Shown: one piece after another, positions 27,371-38,552 of the stretch
How positions within the stretch are numbered: the first letter of the stretch is position 1
Layout: every line of letters begins with the position of its first letter
Source of the DNA: Stephanodiscus triporus
Lineage: Eukaryota > Bacillariophyta > Thalassiosirophyceae > Thalassiosirales > Thalassiosiraceae
Length of the DNA: 38,664 bases
Reading direction: 5' to 3'
Assembly (NCBI GenBank): GCA_036939755.1
Contig: JALLAZ010000085.1
Location: forward strand, 1 to 38,664
The notes under the pieces: generated by a model
What the model saw: only the letters and a program-made list of their open reading frames with translations
What the model was told of the DNA's origin: nothing
The model's database searches: none
Program-made: the position numbers and the translations under genes

Positions 27371-30201
27371 TTACAAAAGTGCCGTGGAAAATATGACAAA
27401 CAAAACTGTAGTATAAGGAAATATGTAATCCCATTTCGTCGAAGAGCTCCGACTCGTCCATTCGCTTATGGCCCAATTATCCCACTCAGCACCGGGAATT
27501 ATCACGTTATTTGTTGCATTGCCCGTTTCATTGCCCTCGCCCTCATACAACCCGTCATACTCCTCATCACTACCAGCTGGCGAATTTTCATCTCTGTCAG
27601 CAACCCAAGCTTCCCAGAGAGTCACCGGTGAAGCTGTTGGTTCGGTATTGTTCTTCGTCGTAACTTCGTCCTTCTCTAATAAAGTTAATTGGCCTCCTCC
27701 GCCGCATGTTGGCTCCCACGTGCTTTTGCTATTGCAGTAGATGATCCCTTCACCGCAAAAACCTAATTCTGAACGGCATTCGCCCTTGTAATCGCACGGT
27801 TGTCCGCGACACGGATCCCCCGTGGGGCCGAACGACAGTTTCGTGGTGGGAGACTCCGTCCAAGCGCTTTCGCTATTTATTTCATCGTGTTGCGCGGCCC
27901 AGTATTGCTCCGTCGTCGATGGCGAGCTCGATATTGGATGCAGGGTGGGCTCCCATGTTGGCTTGACACTGCCCATCCCACCCCCCCCGATTCCGACACA
28001 GGGCGTGAACGCGTAACAAAACATGCCATCCGGGCATTGAGACCCCTCGCCGGATGGGCAGCGGTGAGGGCACTCCGTGATTGCGTGATTCCAATCGGTT
28101 CCGCAGAAGAAGAAACCGGCAGGGTCGTCAGGTGCAAACTCTTGGTCATCAACGTTGCCGAAAGTTGGAGCATCGGTATCAAATTCCAATCCGACTGGGG
28201 GCGACGTCGACGTCGCGGCCGATGCTGCATCGGTAGGAATGCTGCTGATTGGTCTTGTTGGTCCTATCGAAGCTGCATCCGAAGGAAATGGGGTCGTTGG
28301 ACCTTCCGACGGAGCAAGGACTGGAGGCAAAGTAGGTGGGGGCTCAGTCGGGGTGTTCGTCGAGGCAGGGTTGACGGTCGGTATGGGGCTGATTGTTGGT
28401 GAACCGATCGGCGCCAAGGTTGTGGGCTCGAGTGTTAGAACCCCGTCACAGTCGGCTTGGGCGAAGCACTCCTCGTCCTCATCGCATTCGGAGTGGAAAC
28501 TGGACATGCACCGTTTGTAGCATCGCGTTGACGCATCCGTCCAATTCTTTCCACAGAAGAAGAAATTGCGCATGTCGTCTGCTGTGATTGGCGATGCCGT
28601 TGGGAGCAGCGTCTCATCCAACGCTGTCGTTGTCGGTGACCATGTACTCCCATCGGGTGATGGCGTCCTCTCGGCGGACTGCTCGGCATCTCCATCTCCC
28701 GCTGGAGAAGGAGTCGCAGTTGGGGACCACGTACTCCCATCAGGCGATGGCGTCCTCCCATGGGACTCCTCGACGCCGCCATCTTCGTCGTCGCCTCCAT
28801 CCCCCTCCTCTTCTTCCTCGACGCTGCCATCTTCGTCGTCGTCTCCCGCTCCCTTGCAGCTGACGTTCGCGAAGCATTCCTCGCCCTCCGGACACTCCGA
28901 GTGAAAGCCGCCGATGCACGGGAGGTAGCATCTCGCCGACGCGTCCCCCCAATCGACGCCGCACCAGAAGAAATTGCGAATGTCGTCGGCCTCCAACGGA
29001 GCCGCGATGGGAGAGGGCGAGGACGGGGGCAACGGCAGCGTGGCCACCCCCGACGGCCGGGGCGAGACGGTCGGCTCGTTGGTCGGCAACTCGTCGGCGA
29101 AGCAGTTGACGACGAAGCAGAACTGGTCGGGGGCGCACTCGTTCCCCACCGGACAGTGCCGGTCACGACTGCAGTTCTCACCGGCGTCCGATACGTCCGA
29201 TCCGCAGAACTTCTGATTGGCGATGTCGCCGTCGTCCGCGGCGGCCGCCTCTTCCTCTTGGACCGCCTCTCCCCCCTCGTCCACCTCGTCATCACCGACC
29301 GTCTCTTTCGGGACCATAAGACGGGCATCGCACGGACTTTTGTCATTTCCGTGGTTGTGGGCACGCGTGTTTGTTAGTGCGTAATTGCATCGAGGGAAAA
29401 AAACATTGCCATCGACGTGATGAAAACTCACGTGTTGAAATAACACAGCTGTCCAGAAGGGCATTCATCTGGGGATCCGTTGGGACAGTTCACGGCGCTT
29501 GATGGGAGAGGGAAAGAGAGAGAGAGAGAGAGGGAGGGGGGAGGGAGAGAGAGGAGAGAGATGAAAATAGCAGAGAGTAAGAAATGATGGATGTGTACGG
29601 GAAGAAATCGCGGACAAGGGACCGAGGAATAATAGCGACGAGGACGAATCATCCCCCCCCTCCACCTCCCCCCCCTCCGTCGCATGACCAGCTGAACCCC
29701 CCGGCAAAAAGGAAAAAAAGCTCACCAATCGAACAGGTTGTCAAAGCCGAGGCCGCAGAAGTGGTGATCCCCCGGGTTGCTGCTTATTTTAGTTATCGGG
29801 CTCATAGTCGTCGGACGCAATGTGGGCGCCACGCTCGTCGTCGGCGCGATCGACGGCGACGTCGTGGACGCCGGCGGCGTGGGCGACCCCGTCACCTCGA
29901 GCGTCGGCGTAACGGACGGCGGCGAGGACGGCGGCATGGTGCACGGCGGGTCGAGCGACCAGCACGGGAGGTCGTAGGGGCAGTCGACGTCGCCGTTCGG
30001 GCACGGGAGGGACATGTTCGCGGGGAGGTGACAGAAGCGGTGGGCCTCCTCCATGCTTATGCCGCAGTACTTGTGCAGGGGGTTGTAGAGCTCGTCGACG
30101 ACGCCGTCGGACGTCGACGGCAGGAGGAGGAGGAGGAGGAGGGGGAGGGGGAGGCTGGCTTGCCGCCCATCCCCGGAGACCGCCGCTCGGCCGTCGTCCA
30201 T
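27371..30201 (-). CDS. Large secreted protein with six Cys modules and Thr/Ser/Pro linkers; three exons
   Basis: Exons 30201-29726, 29497-29432 and 29336-27371 join in phase to 835 residues, with introns of 228 and 95 bp. The signal peptide (LPLPLLLLLLLPSTSDG) follows MDDGRAAVSG. Six modules share the order CG-(x10-13)-C-(x3-7)-CP.G-(x)-C..(x)..CF/Y-(x4)-C. Examples are FWCGVDWGDASARC, FFCGKNWTDASTRC and FFCGTDWNHAITEC with SECPEGEECFANVSC-type endings. Exon boundaries fall inside module 2. Linkers are rich in TxSPxPT and include TPSPDGSTWSPT twice, with acidic runs. The C-terminus carries the hevein-like block (PCDYKGECR, then FCGEGIIYC, then W.PTCGGGG) and a hydrophobic end. Such modular Cys proteins are typical of diatom extracellular or wall proteins. 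The exact family name is not recognised. Confidence 0.85.
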
Positions 30202-31073
30202 CGTCTTCGTCTTTCTCGGGGTCGTCGACTCGGTCTCCAAGCCTGGACGAGATTGTTATTATTAATATTGTTGTGCCCAGATTGGATTTGCGCCGAACGG
30301 AGAGAGAGACGGGAGATAAGGCTGGCCAGGACGCTGACCTGCTAGCGGGTCGGATCGGCCCGCTGGAATCTACGAGTAAAACGATTACGATTACTCTACT
30401 TTACACTACAATACTACTCTACTTCGGAAATAATATTATTAGACCCCCTGAATTACATACACCAAACTGACCGGAAGAATATGGCTTACGATACACACAC
30501 ATTGTCATTGCTTAGTACTTAGGAGTACTTATGTCCGTGGTAGTACAGCCCAGCGTCTCCCCGCCCAGAGAAACTCCTCGCTTGAGAAGTGAGTACAACA
30601 AGTCAGAACTTTTCTCGTATTTTGAGAAATGCAGTTTCTTTAACACGTACGAATCAGTAGACCTGGCGAAGTAGAGCAGACAAACTCGCCGACGAGCGAA
30701 AGGTAAATTAGTTTCCCTCCTCATCATGCATGCGTTCACTCTCTATCTACCATATCTAGATATTTCATCTCAACCCAACGCCTCACCAAATTTTCACCAT
30801 CGGCATCCATCGCTCGACCCTTTTTCTCCCTTCTCAATTATTGCCCTCGCCTCGTCGGACGAGAAGGCTGTCGTAGCCCGATAGACGATAGCAAGACGGC
30901 CTAAAGATACCCGAAGAGAAGTGGGGGGGGGGATCGTGTGTCGTGCGCATGGCCCTATTATAACTTCGATTGGGGAATTTTCTTCATCACGATTCATCTA
31001 CTTGCATAGAGAGAGGGGCCATCAGCGAGGAGGGCCGACGGCGACCGAAACGAGAGAGCAAATAATAACAGAT
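30202..31073. other. Divergent intergenic region Cys-rich protein / MYB
   Basis: Should hold both promoters and 5' UTRs. AT-rich in 30370-30470. No domain-bearing frame. An ATG at 30949 in frame with MYB, without conserved protein, is considered UTR. Confidence 0.5.
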
Positions 31074-31997
31074 ATGAGCGGCAAGGTCGACGACCCCGCC
31101 GCCGCGGTCGTCCCGCTCCGCACGAGGGGCAACGCCACGTCCGCCCGGGGAGGGGGCGGCGGGACGACGCGTCCCCCGACGAAGACGAAGGCGAAGACGA
31201 CGACGACCCAACGGCACCGCCGTCGACCGGGCGGACTCGCCTCGGCATCGTCCTCGTCGCGGGACGACGACGACGACGACGAAGAGGCCCGCGACCCGTG
31301 GCACGATCATCGCGGAGAGAACTCGCGGTCGTCCTCCGCGGGCGGGATAATAGGGTGCGGCGGCGGCGAGGCGAGGCGGCCGAGGCGGAAAAAGGGCGGC
31401 GGGGTGGACATTGGGCGGGAGTCGCCATCCTACTCCGGCGGCGGCCTCTCCGACTTGGCGCTTGGCGACTTCGACGGCGCGACGGGGACCGATGCCATCG
31501 CCAAGCTCGATGTCGCGAGCGGGATGGTCGACGTCGACGATAATGGGACGATGGACGACGGGGGAGTGGGGATGGACAAAGAGGACGCGTACGACGATCA
31601 CGTTAATGATGGGCTTGACTGCATCATCAATCCGTCGTGGGATCTGCTGAATCAGGACTCCTTCGGTTTCAACCTCCTTGGGAGTCAGGGATCCCTAAGT
31701 TTTGATACTAGCGATCACCGCGATGACGCCGAGAGGGACATCGTCGTCGACGACGATGAGCGCAGTCGCGGAAAGTCCATCGACGACTTGACGTCGGCGG
31801 TCACCGCATCCCAGGATGATAACCCAGCCGGCGGTTCGGGCGTTCCTATGACAATGGACTGGCTGGCCACAGTGGAGAATGGTCATCATCGGCACCATCA
31901 ACATCATCATCAGGACACTACAACGATTGTTACCGGCATGACCCACAATTGGATACCGCCAATCACTATGCCACAGCACAGCCATCTGGCCCATCAT

Positions 31998-32028
<31 letters not shown>

Positions 32029-33944
32029 AGCATCACGCCGCCCACCACCATCAACGTCGGCAACAAGTGGGAACTCAGCATTATCACGGCGTAGTCATCC
32101 ATCGCTCATCTCCGTACAATCCCATCCCCCATCACAGTTCCTCCCCATCTTACTTTGTTGATGCCCCACCGCCGCCTCCCCATCACCATTTTCCTTCTCA
32201 TCCTCCTCCTCTGAGAGAGTCACGATCGGACATCACTCCGCATTCGTACTGCAACAACAATGTCAACAATGATCCAATCGAACTAAGGGGGAGCGATGAT
32301 AGAATGGGTAGCAGCTTCGAGAATGATCCGTTCAAGTACGCATTTGACCCTCCGAGCATCACGAATGGCAATAATGCGCACTCGTCTTCTTTATCCCCCC
32401 CAGTGGGCAAGGCTAGGCAAGAGGGAAACGACGATCGGATACACTCTCGACGGAACAAGAAGCGGAAACAGAATCTCAGCGCCGCACCTACCCTTTCTAC
32501 GTCGTTGCCGCCCATCGATGAGAGGAGGAACCCTTCGTCGACCACCCGTCGTCGGCAAGATAAATCCTCAAGCCGCGATGTTCGGGAGGTGGCTATTGAC
32601 AGTTCGAGGGGCGGCATGACAAGCGAGATTGGCAGTGACAAAATATTTCACCGTGATGGTCGGCCCTCTCCTTCGGATGCTGGCTCGAACGGACGTGGGA
32701 TCACCTCTTCGACGGGGCACAATCACGGCGCCAGTCCTCCCACGAGTTCTTCTGTTGTCCCTTACCCGTCATTCACGTCATACAGCGGCGTCAGGGGCGG
32801 CTTAGGCGCACCTGTTGATACCATCCACAGCGCGTTCTTGCCCCCCGTGCCGATGACGCAACGGCAGCAACTACCACCTTTGTCATCGCCTGCCATGGTG
32901 GCATATCACAATGACAAGCCTCAGACACCTTTGACAACATCAGCGACGCCTTCTTTGTCCAAAGCGAAAACAGGCACGAGCAGCAAGGCTCCACCGCATC
33001 CGTCATCCTCCGTAGGGAGGTTCTTGTATCCCCATCCTCCTCCTCCGTCATACAGGTTGCCCCCTACCGTGGTTCCTAAATCCGAACAACGAAGGGGGGG
33101 TGGAGCACTTTGCTCGGGCAACGCTGCTGCCCCACCTCCGATTCCTTCTGTCTATTCCAAGGGCAGTTGGACGGCTCAGGCTCATCCCCCCACTGAAAGT
33201 CGCCACCATCATCATCCGATGCAGCAACAACAGCAGCAGCAGCAGCAGAACACAGCCATATCCGGAACTGCCCTCCTGGTACTCCCCGATGGCAAGCGGC
33301 TGTCTCGCTCTCAAGCCCCCGGGATAGGATGGCCTCCGGAGGAGGATGCTCGCCTCGCTGAGGTGATGTCGAATCACAAATCGTCGGCAGTGGACTGGGA
33401 TGCACTGAGTCTCGAACACGGCATGGGCCTGCGTACCGCACGGGAGTGCCACGACAGGTGGACAAGGTACCTCAGGCCCGGGAGCAGGAAGGGGCAGTGG
33501 AGGGAGGAGGAGGATGCCATCGTGCTTCGCGCCATATTCTCCACCGGTGGGATTGGCAGCATGACAACTGCCGCGGAGGAGACTGAGTCGTCGTCGTCAA
33601 ACGGAAACGCCTCAATTGCTACATTCACCCAGTGGGCGGACCTGGCTCCTCAGCTGCCGGGACGCACCGGGAAGCAGATACGTGATCGGTGGGTGAATTA
33701 TCTGAATCCCGCGATCAACCATCTTCCCTTCAGCCGCGATGACGATTTGCGATTGTGGCGGGGTCACCAGGAGCTTGGGAAGCGATGGGTGGAGATCAGC
33801 GTCAAGGTATTCCACTCAACGAGGAGCGAGAATCACATCAAGAACAGGTGGTACAGCGCCGCATTCAAAAAGTTCATTTCGAAGGAGTTTGGAGTCGACG
33901 CTTATTTTGATGCCAAGCAGGGAGGCGACGGGAATGATGATTGA
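31074..33944 (+). CDS. MYB transcription factor with three C-terminal MYB repeats
   Basis: Intronless, 956 residues from ATG 31074 (MSGKVDDPAA). The first 740 or so residues are disordered, with runs of His and Gln (around residues 305-327, and a Gln run near 720), Ser, Asp and Pro. Residues about 750-945 hold three MYB-like repeats: R1 GWPPEEDARLAEVM...TARECHDRWTRYLRP; R2 GQWREEEDAIVLRAIF...GRTGKQIRDRWVNYLNP; R3 FSRDDDLRLWRGHQ...RSENHIKNRWYS. The tryptophan spacing and RW/NRW recognition helices are kept, and the order is that of R1R2R3 (c-MYB-type) DNA-binding domains. R2 has an insert of about 30 Ser/Thr/Glu-rich residues between its first two helices, and R3 starts with Phe in place of the first Trp, as in many MYBs. 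Nuclear DNA binding is expected; targets are unknown. Confidence 0.9.
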
Positions 33945-34492
33945 TTAAAGCAAATTAATTCATGTTTGCTTGTTGGTTACAGATGCATAATAATATTCAT
34001 CCATCACAGAGAGGAGAGAGAATAATAATGGTAGTTATTAACTGCTACTCTATACCAGTTTAACTATGCCAATCGACCAACATCATCATGTTGGTGACAT
34101 CTGGAGATGACTTCATTCCTTTAAGGTCTTGTTACCTGATACGTACCATATGACGATGACGATGATCCGCCCGTCTTTATTGAATATGGTTGGGGTTTGG
34201 CATAGGAAAGGGATTGCATCGCACCAGACAGATTGTGATCTAACCTGATTCCGACCACATCTTAATGAACTCCATCGTCTTAAACACTGCCACTGTCATA
34301 CTAGTCGTCATCCGCATCAATCATTCTCCCATCTGCATTGGACCTTCAAGACTCTATCCTGAACCTGTTCCACGCAGGTGAATAAAGGCATGTAGAAATC
34401 ATGTTCTGCTCTCAGATTCGTCAAATCGCCTCCAATTTATCTCATCCTTTTCAAGATTCGCAGTCGATTCAACGCTTTATCTATCTTGTGCC
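33945..34492. other. Intergenic, shared 3' region
   Basis: AT-rich sequence between the convergent MYB and Hv1 genes. No gene or RNA feature recognised. Confidence 0.55.
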
Positions 34493-35800
34493 TCATATTT
34501 TAGGCCTTTCAGGTACTTTTATTCCATTGGTTATCAGAATCTCCTCCAGCTTGTCCAAATGCTCTAAAGCCACTTCCATTTTTTTGCTACCCACTTCATG
34601 AGCGGACGCAACCAAGCCGTGACCGATTCTCACAAATCTCCACAGACGGAATATAATGAGTAGCCCCGGTAAAACCTCCGCGGCACTCTCGCGACCGATG
34701 AAGTGCAGCACCAACTCTAACGCCAAAGAAACCGAGACGATGATAAAGTCCAAGATGTACATAATGGATTGCATGAACTTCGCTGGGCCTAGCAAATAAA
34801 TCAAGAATAAGAGTTCGACCTCGAACGTAACGAGAATCGAGACCGTGATCCAATAGAGGGCCTCGTGAGCCGAGTGCACCCCACTGTATTTGTGTTCGTC
34901 GCACCCAGCGTCGTGACCCGTATCGACCAACGGAAACGTGCAGATGCTATGGTCAGTCGAAACATCGCCATCCCCTTCGAGGATTCTATGAAATCCAGCC
35001 TCAGCATTTATCTCGTCACCCTGGATCGGACAGCATGATACTGCATTTTGAACGATTTTGTAACATTCTGGAAAAGTGGTATCCAGCACTGCGATGGAGG
35101 ATGAAATCGTACGTATGCCAGAAGTCAACTATTCACGATGACAAACGCCCGTTCTTGCATGAATGACGACGATCCCCACTTACCCAGCTCGGCAAAAAGG
35201 ATGAGAACATCCAATAAAAGCAGACATACGAAGAACAATTGCACTTTGTGCGAAGTGATGAACCTGTAAAAAGCGAATTCGCATACAGCAAAAGACGAAT
35301 GATTTCGAGCAATGAGCGGCACAGAGGGGAGCCCCAACTGCGAAAAAACTCAATTAATTTTTCTCGACCTCACCTGAGCGACTTGATCTGCCACGAATCA
35401 TCTCCCCATCGACTCGTTGCGTGATGAATCTCCTCCGAGGCGCTTTTTTTGTTCGTTTAACGAAACGAATACATCGCAGTACATCCATCCGCGAAATGAC
35501 GCGTCGTTAAATTATAGATTAGTCGGGCGGATCCCCTCGATGACGAAAGAAGGAGGATCGCTTATTTTTTTTTCTTCTTTCGTACTACAATACTTACCTA
35601 AAAAATCTCACGACGGACCACCCTTTCGCGGCATCGTCCCGTCCGTCCTCGGACGCAGCGCAGGCGACGACTGCGGTATGAGCCGCCTCCGCTGCTCCTG
35701 CTCCGTCATCGACGACATCGTCGTCGTTCGACGCGCGCTCGTCGGTCGGGCGATGGTAGTCGTCGTCGTCGTCGTGTTCGTCCATTCCTTGCTCGGACAT
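34493..35800 (-). CDS. HVCN1: Voltage-gated proton channel (Hv1-type voltage-sensor protein), four exons
   Basis: Exons 35800-35598, 35442-35374, 35263-35184 and 35088-34493 join in phase (introns 155, 110 and 95 bp) to 315 residues. S1 is QLFFVCLLLLDVLILFAEL with selectivity-filter Asp D109, matching human D112. S2 and S3 follow (TVSILVTFEVELLFLIYLL; YILDFIIVSVSLALELVL). S4 is RLWRFVRIGHG with gating arginines R265, R268 and R271; human Hv1 has Asn where H274 stands. No pore domain follows; instead there is a coiled-coil-like tail (VALEHLDKLEEILI), as in dimeric Hv1. The S1-S2 loop is long (about 80 residues) with several Cys. It should pass protons outward on depolarisation for pH control and possibly excitability. 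An in-frame ATG at 36037 lies in AT-rich, UTR-like DNA and is less likely. Confidence 0.9.
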
Positions 35801-36326
35801 GATTATTGGTTCTGGGTATTCGCTTTTTCGAAGAGAGGAGAGAGAAGAATATTTATCTAATCTCGAAAAATTCTGTATTCTTGTAGGAGTTGTTTTCAAA
35901 TTAGTCAGGCCGCCAAACGAGGTCGTCGACGACGAGGTGATGAATAATGGGAGGGAGCGAACGGCGTTGGCGGGCAGTGTATTATTGTACGCGGAGGAGG
36001 AATAGCAGAATAGGATCAGGACGCGGCGCAGCGTCATCTCGGGGGAGGATTACTATTTCACTGTCCCACATGAGAGCCGAATTTATGCCGGCAGGTCCGG
36101 ATCCATTTTTTTGATATATTATGGATTCCTACGAAGATATCAATTGTAACGCGTTGAGTAGGTAGATTTTTTGGTTCGTAGCTTTTCACGTGGGAACTCA
36201 TATTCTCTTTGGACCCCGAGGCTCTAACTTTTTTTGCGAGTTTGGCTGCTAGCTGGCCCGGCCTGGATGGCTGCTGGGGCAAGGACAACCACAAATAATT
36301 CCTGCGCAAAAACGACGTCGACGAGG
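35801..36326. other. Divergent intergenic region Hv1 / RF2
   Basis: Presumed shared promoter region, AT-rich at 35840-36240 with T runs. In-frame non-ATG or early ATG extensions of both genes enter it but look non-coding. Confidence 0.5.
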
Positions 36327-37922
36327 ATGATCCTCGCGTGGTGGGTCGCCGTCATCTCGCTGATCGCGACAACGATGACCGCCGCGACGACGACGAGCCC
36401 GCCGTTTTCTTGTCGTCGTCGTCGTCGTCTTCGTCGTCATCTTCGAGCGGGAGCGGCGGCGGCGGGGTGGTCGAGGGCGGCGGCGGCGTGGACGACGACG
36501 ACGACGACGACAGTCGGGGGCGGGTCGCATTCGGGACCGCGCCTCCCCCTCCCGCGCTCCCGCGCTCGCGTCGTCGTCGGGTCGTCCGGATGGCGCGACT
36601 CGGCCCCACGCCTGGCCACTGCCGCTGCCGCGAGTGCGGCCGCGGCCTCGGGCGACTCGGCGGACCTCGCCGCCCTCCGGTCGCTCGTGTCGGAGGCATC
36701 CTACCTGTACGAGCGCAACCTGCCCTCGCTCTCGTGCGACGGTGCGCGGATGAGACTGAGTGACCTGGAGGGGGAGATCGCGTCGGATCCGAATTTCTGG
36801 GAGTCGACGTCCTCCGCCTCCGCCATCAGGGAGATGGCCGAGGCGAGGAAGACGATCGAGGACGCGGAGTCGTGGAAGGCGCTTTTGGAGGACGCGAGGG
36901 GGGCGCTGGACGTGCTGGAGGAGCTCGTGTCTTCCTCGTCGTCGTCGTCGTCGTCGTCGTCCTCGGCGTCGGCGGCGTCGTACATCGTCGGGGACAACGA
37001 CGTCGACGCCGAGGGCGACGAGGGGATGATCTCGCTCGCCGCCCGGGAATGCCGGGATTGCGCATCCCGTCTCCTCGAGGCGATGCGACGGCACGAGCTC
37101 TCCGCCCTCCTCAGGGGACCATACGACTCGACGCCTACGTGTCGACTCATCCTCACGGCCGGGGCCGGAGGGACCGAGGCGTGCGATTGGGTGTCGATGC
37201 TGTATCGGATGTACGAGCGACACGCGCGGCATCTCGGGATGTCCGTCAGGACCCTAGAGGAGAGCGCCGGGGACGTGACCGGGTACAAGAGCGTCGAGAT
37301 GGAGATATCCGGTCCCAACGCTTACGGATGGTTCCGAGCCGAGAGGGGCGCGCACCGTCTCGTCAGGCTGTCACCGTTCAACGCGAACAACAAGCGACAG
37401 ACGACGTTCGCCGGCGTTGACGTCGTGCCGGTCCTCGACGAGGAGGAACTTAAAGACGTGGACATACCCGAGGGGGATATGGAGGTCACGACCATGCGCT
37501 CGGGGGGGAAGGGGGGACAGAACGTCAACAAGGTTGAGACGGGGGTCAGGATAAGGCACCTGCCATCGGGCATCGCCGTCAAGTGCACGCAGGAACGCAG
37601 CCAGTCGATGAACAGGCAGCTCGCGCTGCGCAGGCTCAAGGCGCAGCTGCTTTCGATAGCGAGGGAACGGCGGATACAGGACGTGAACGCGATACGAGGG
37701 GACGCAGTAGAGGCGAGCTGGGGTGCACAGATACGCAATTATGTCCTTCAGCCGTACAAGCTGGTCAAGGACTCGCGATCGGGACACGAGACAAGCGACG
37801 TTGACGGAGTATTGGACGGCGGGTCGGCGTTGGAGGGGTTCATCGGCGCCTGGCTGCGTTGGACGAGGGATAAGGAGGAGAAAGAGAAGGAGGAGATGGA
37901 GAGATATGGTAGCGTAATGTAG
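36327..37922 (+). CDS. prfB: Peptide chain release factor 2 (bacterial-type), probably plastid
   Basis: Intronless, 531 residues from ATG 36327. [20 protein letters not shown] looks like a signal peptide and is followed by an Arg-rich transit-type region. Domain 1 helices ([40 protein letters not shown]) are interrupted by a Ser run encoded by (TCG)n. The core shows [20 protein letters not shown]; the stop-codon tripeptide SPF (349-351) in [18 protein letters not shown], which marks RF2 rather than RF1; and the catalytic GGQ (396-398) in [18 protein letters not shown]2 reads UAA and UGA and triggers peptidyl-tRNA hydrolysis. The bipartite-like leader suggests plastid ribosomes, but mitochondria cannot be excluded. 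Starts at 36234 (TTG) or 36267 (ATG) are less signal-like. There is no programmed frameshift of the bacterial kind. Confidence 0.93.
   Translation: MILAWWVAVISLIATTMTAATTTSPPFSCRRRRRLRRHLRAGAAAAGWSRAAAAWTTTTTTTVGGGSHSGPRLPLPRSRARVVVGSSGWRDSAPRLATAAAASAAAASGDSADLAALRSLVSEASYLYERNLPSLSCDGARMRLSDLEGEIASDPNFWESTSSASAIREMAEARKTIEDAESWKALLEDARGALDVLEELVSSSSSSSSSSSSASAASYIVGDNDVDAEGDEGMISLAARECRDCASRLLEAMRRHELSALLRGPYDSTPTCRLILTAGAGGTEACDWVSMLYRMYERHARHLGMSVRTLEESAGDVTGYKSVEMEISGPNAYGWFRAERGAHRLVRLSPFNANNKRQTTFAGVDVVPVLDEEELKDVDIPEGDMEVTTMRSGGKGGQNVNKVETGVRIRHLPSGIAVKCTQERSQSMNRQLALRRLKAQLLSIARERRIQDVNAIRGDAVEASWGAQIRNYVLQPYKLVKDSRSGHETSDVDGVLDGGSALEGFIGAWLRWTRDKEEKEKEEMERYGSVM
36408..36437. repeat. 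(CGT)n trinucleotide repeat in RF2 leader region
   Basis: tcgtcgtcgtcg-type repeat encoding an Arg run in the targeting region. A second such repeat at about 36935-36960 encodes Ser in domain 1. CGT/CGA repeats recur throughout the window, for example 8511-8535, 9211-9240 and 12244-12270. Confidence 0.7.
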
Positions 37923-38552
37923 GTCATCGAGTAGATCGTACTCGCGACATCCACACCCACATGCCTCGTGATTGGACCAATGCATTTCCGCACAAACAAC
38001 TTGCGTCGGTCGGACGGTCTTAACTCTGAGGCTGTGATTTGCGATGACATAGCGCCAGCGCATTCACGCCTATGACTACGACTACGACTGCAACTACCAT
38101 TGACCCCGGATTGCTCCTCGACGTGCTCGAGACGACGTCGGCATCTGCCGCCCGCCGGTATCACGACACCGCCCAGCCGGACAATCGCAATCGCAGCCAT
38201 AAAATTTTGAGCGAGTGAATTGTGAATTCTTCACACCAACGGATGAATCCAGTGCCAGGATGGATTTTTAACGATGAACCAATTACTTTGAAGAGTATCG
38301 GAGGTATGGTATGGCTGAGGTGATCTGCACTTTATGAAGAAAGCTGCATAACGAATCCATCACCTCCAATGATGACAAAACTATAATTACGAGGATGATT
38401 CTAGCACAAGAGCCACCGTTGCCGCAAAATATGGCCATGGATGAAATGAGCGTATCAGCATTCTACCCCACCTCGACGTTGCTGCAGGGTGTCGTCCCTC
38501 CGTCCCTAGTCTAGAGAGGCAAATCGAACAAAACCGCCAGAAGGAGATTCAT
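37923..38552. other. Intergenic
   Basis: Downstream of RF2. No domain-bearing frame recognised. Confidence 0.5.

Noticed and set aside
28435..29364. 309-codon minus-strand open frame inside the Cys-rich gene
   Set aside because: Out of frame with the Cys modules, very Arg-rich, an overlap shadow.
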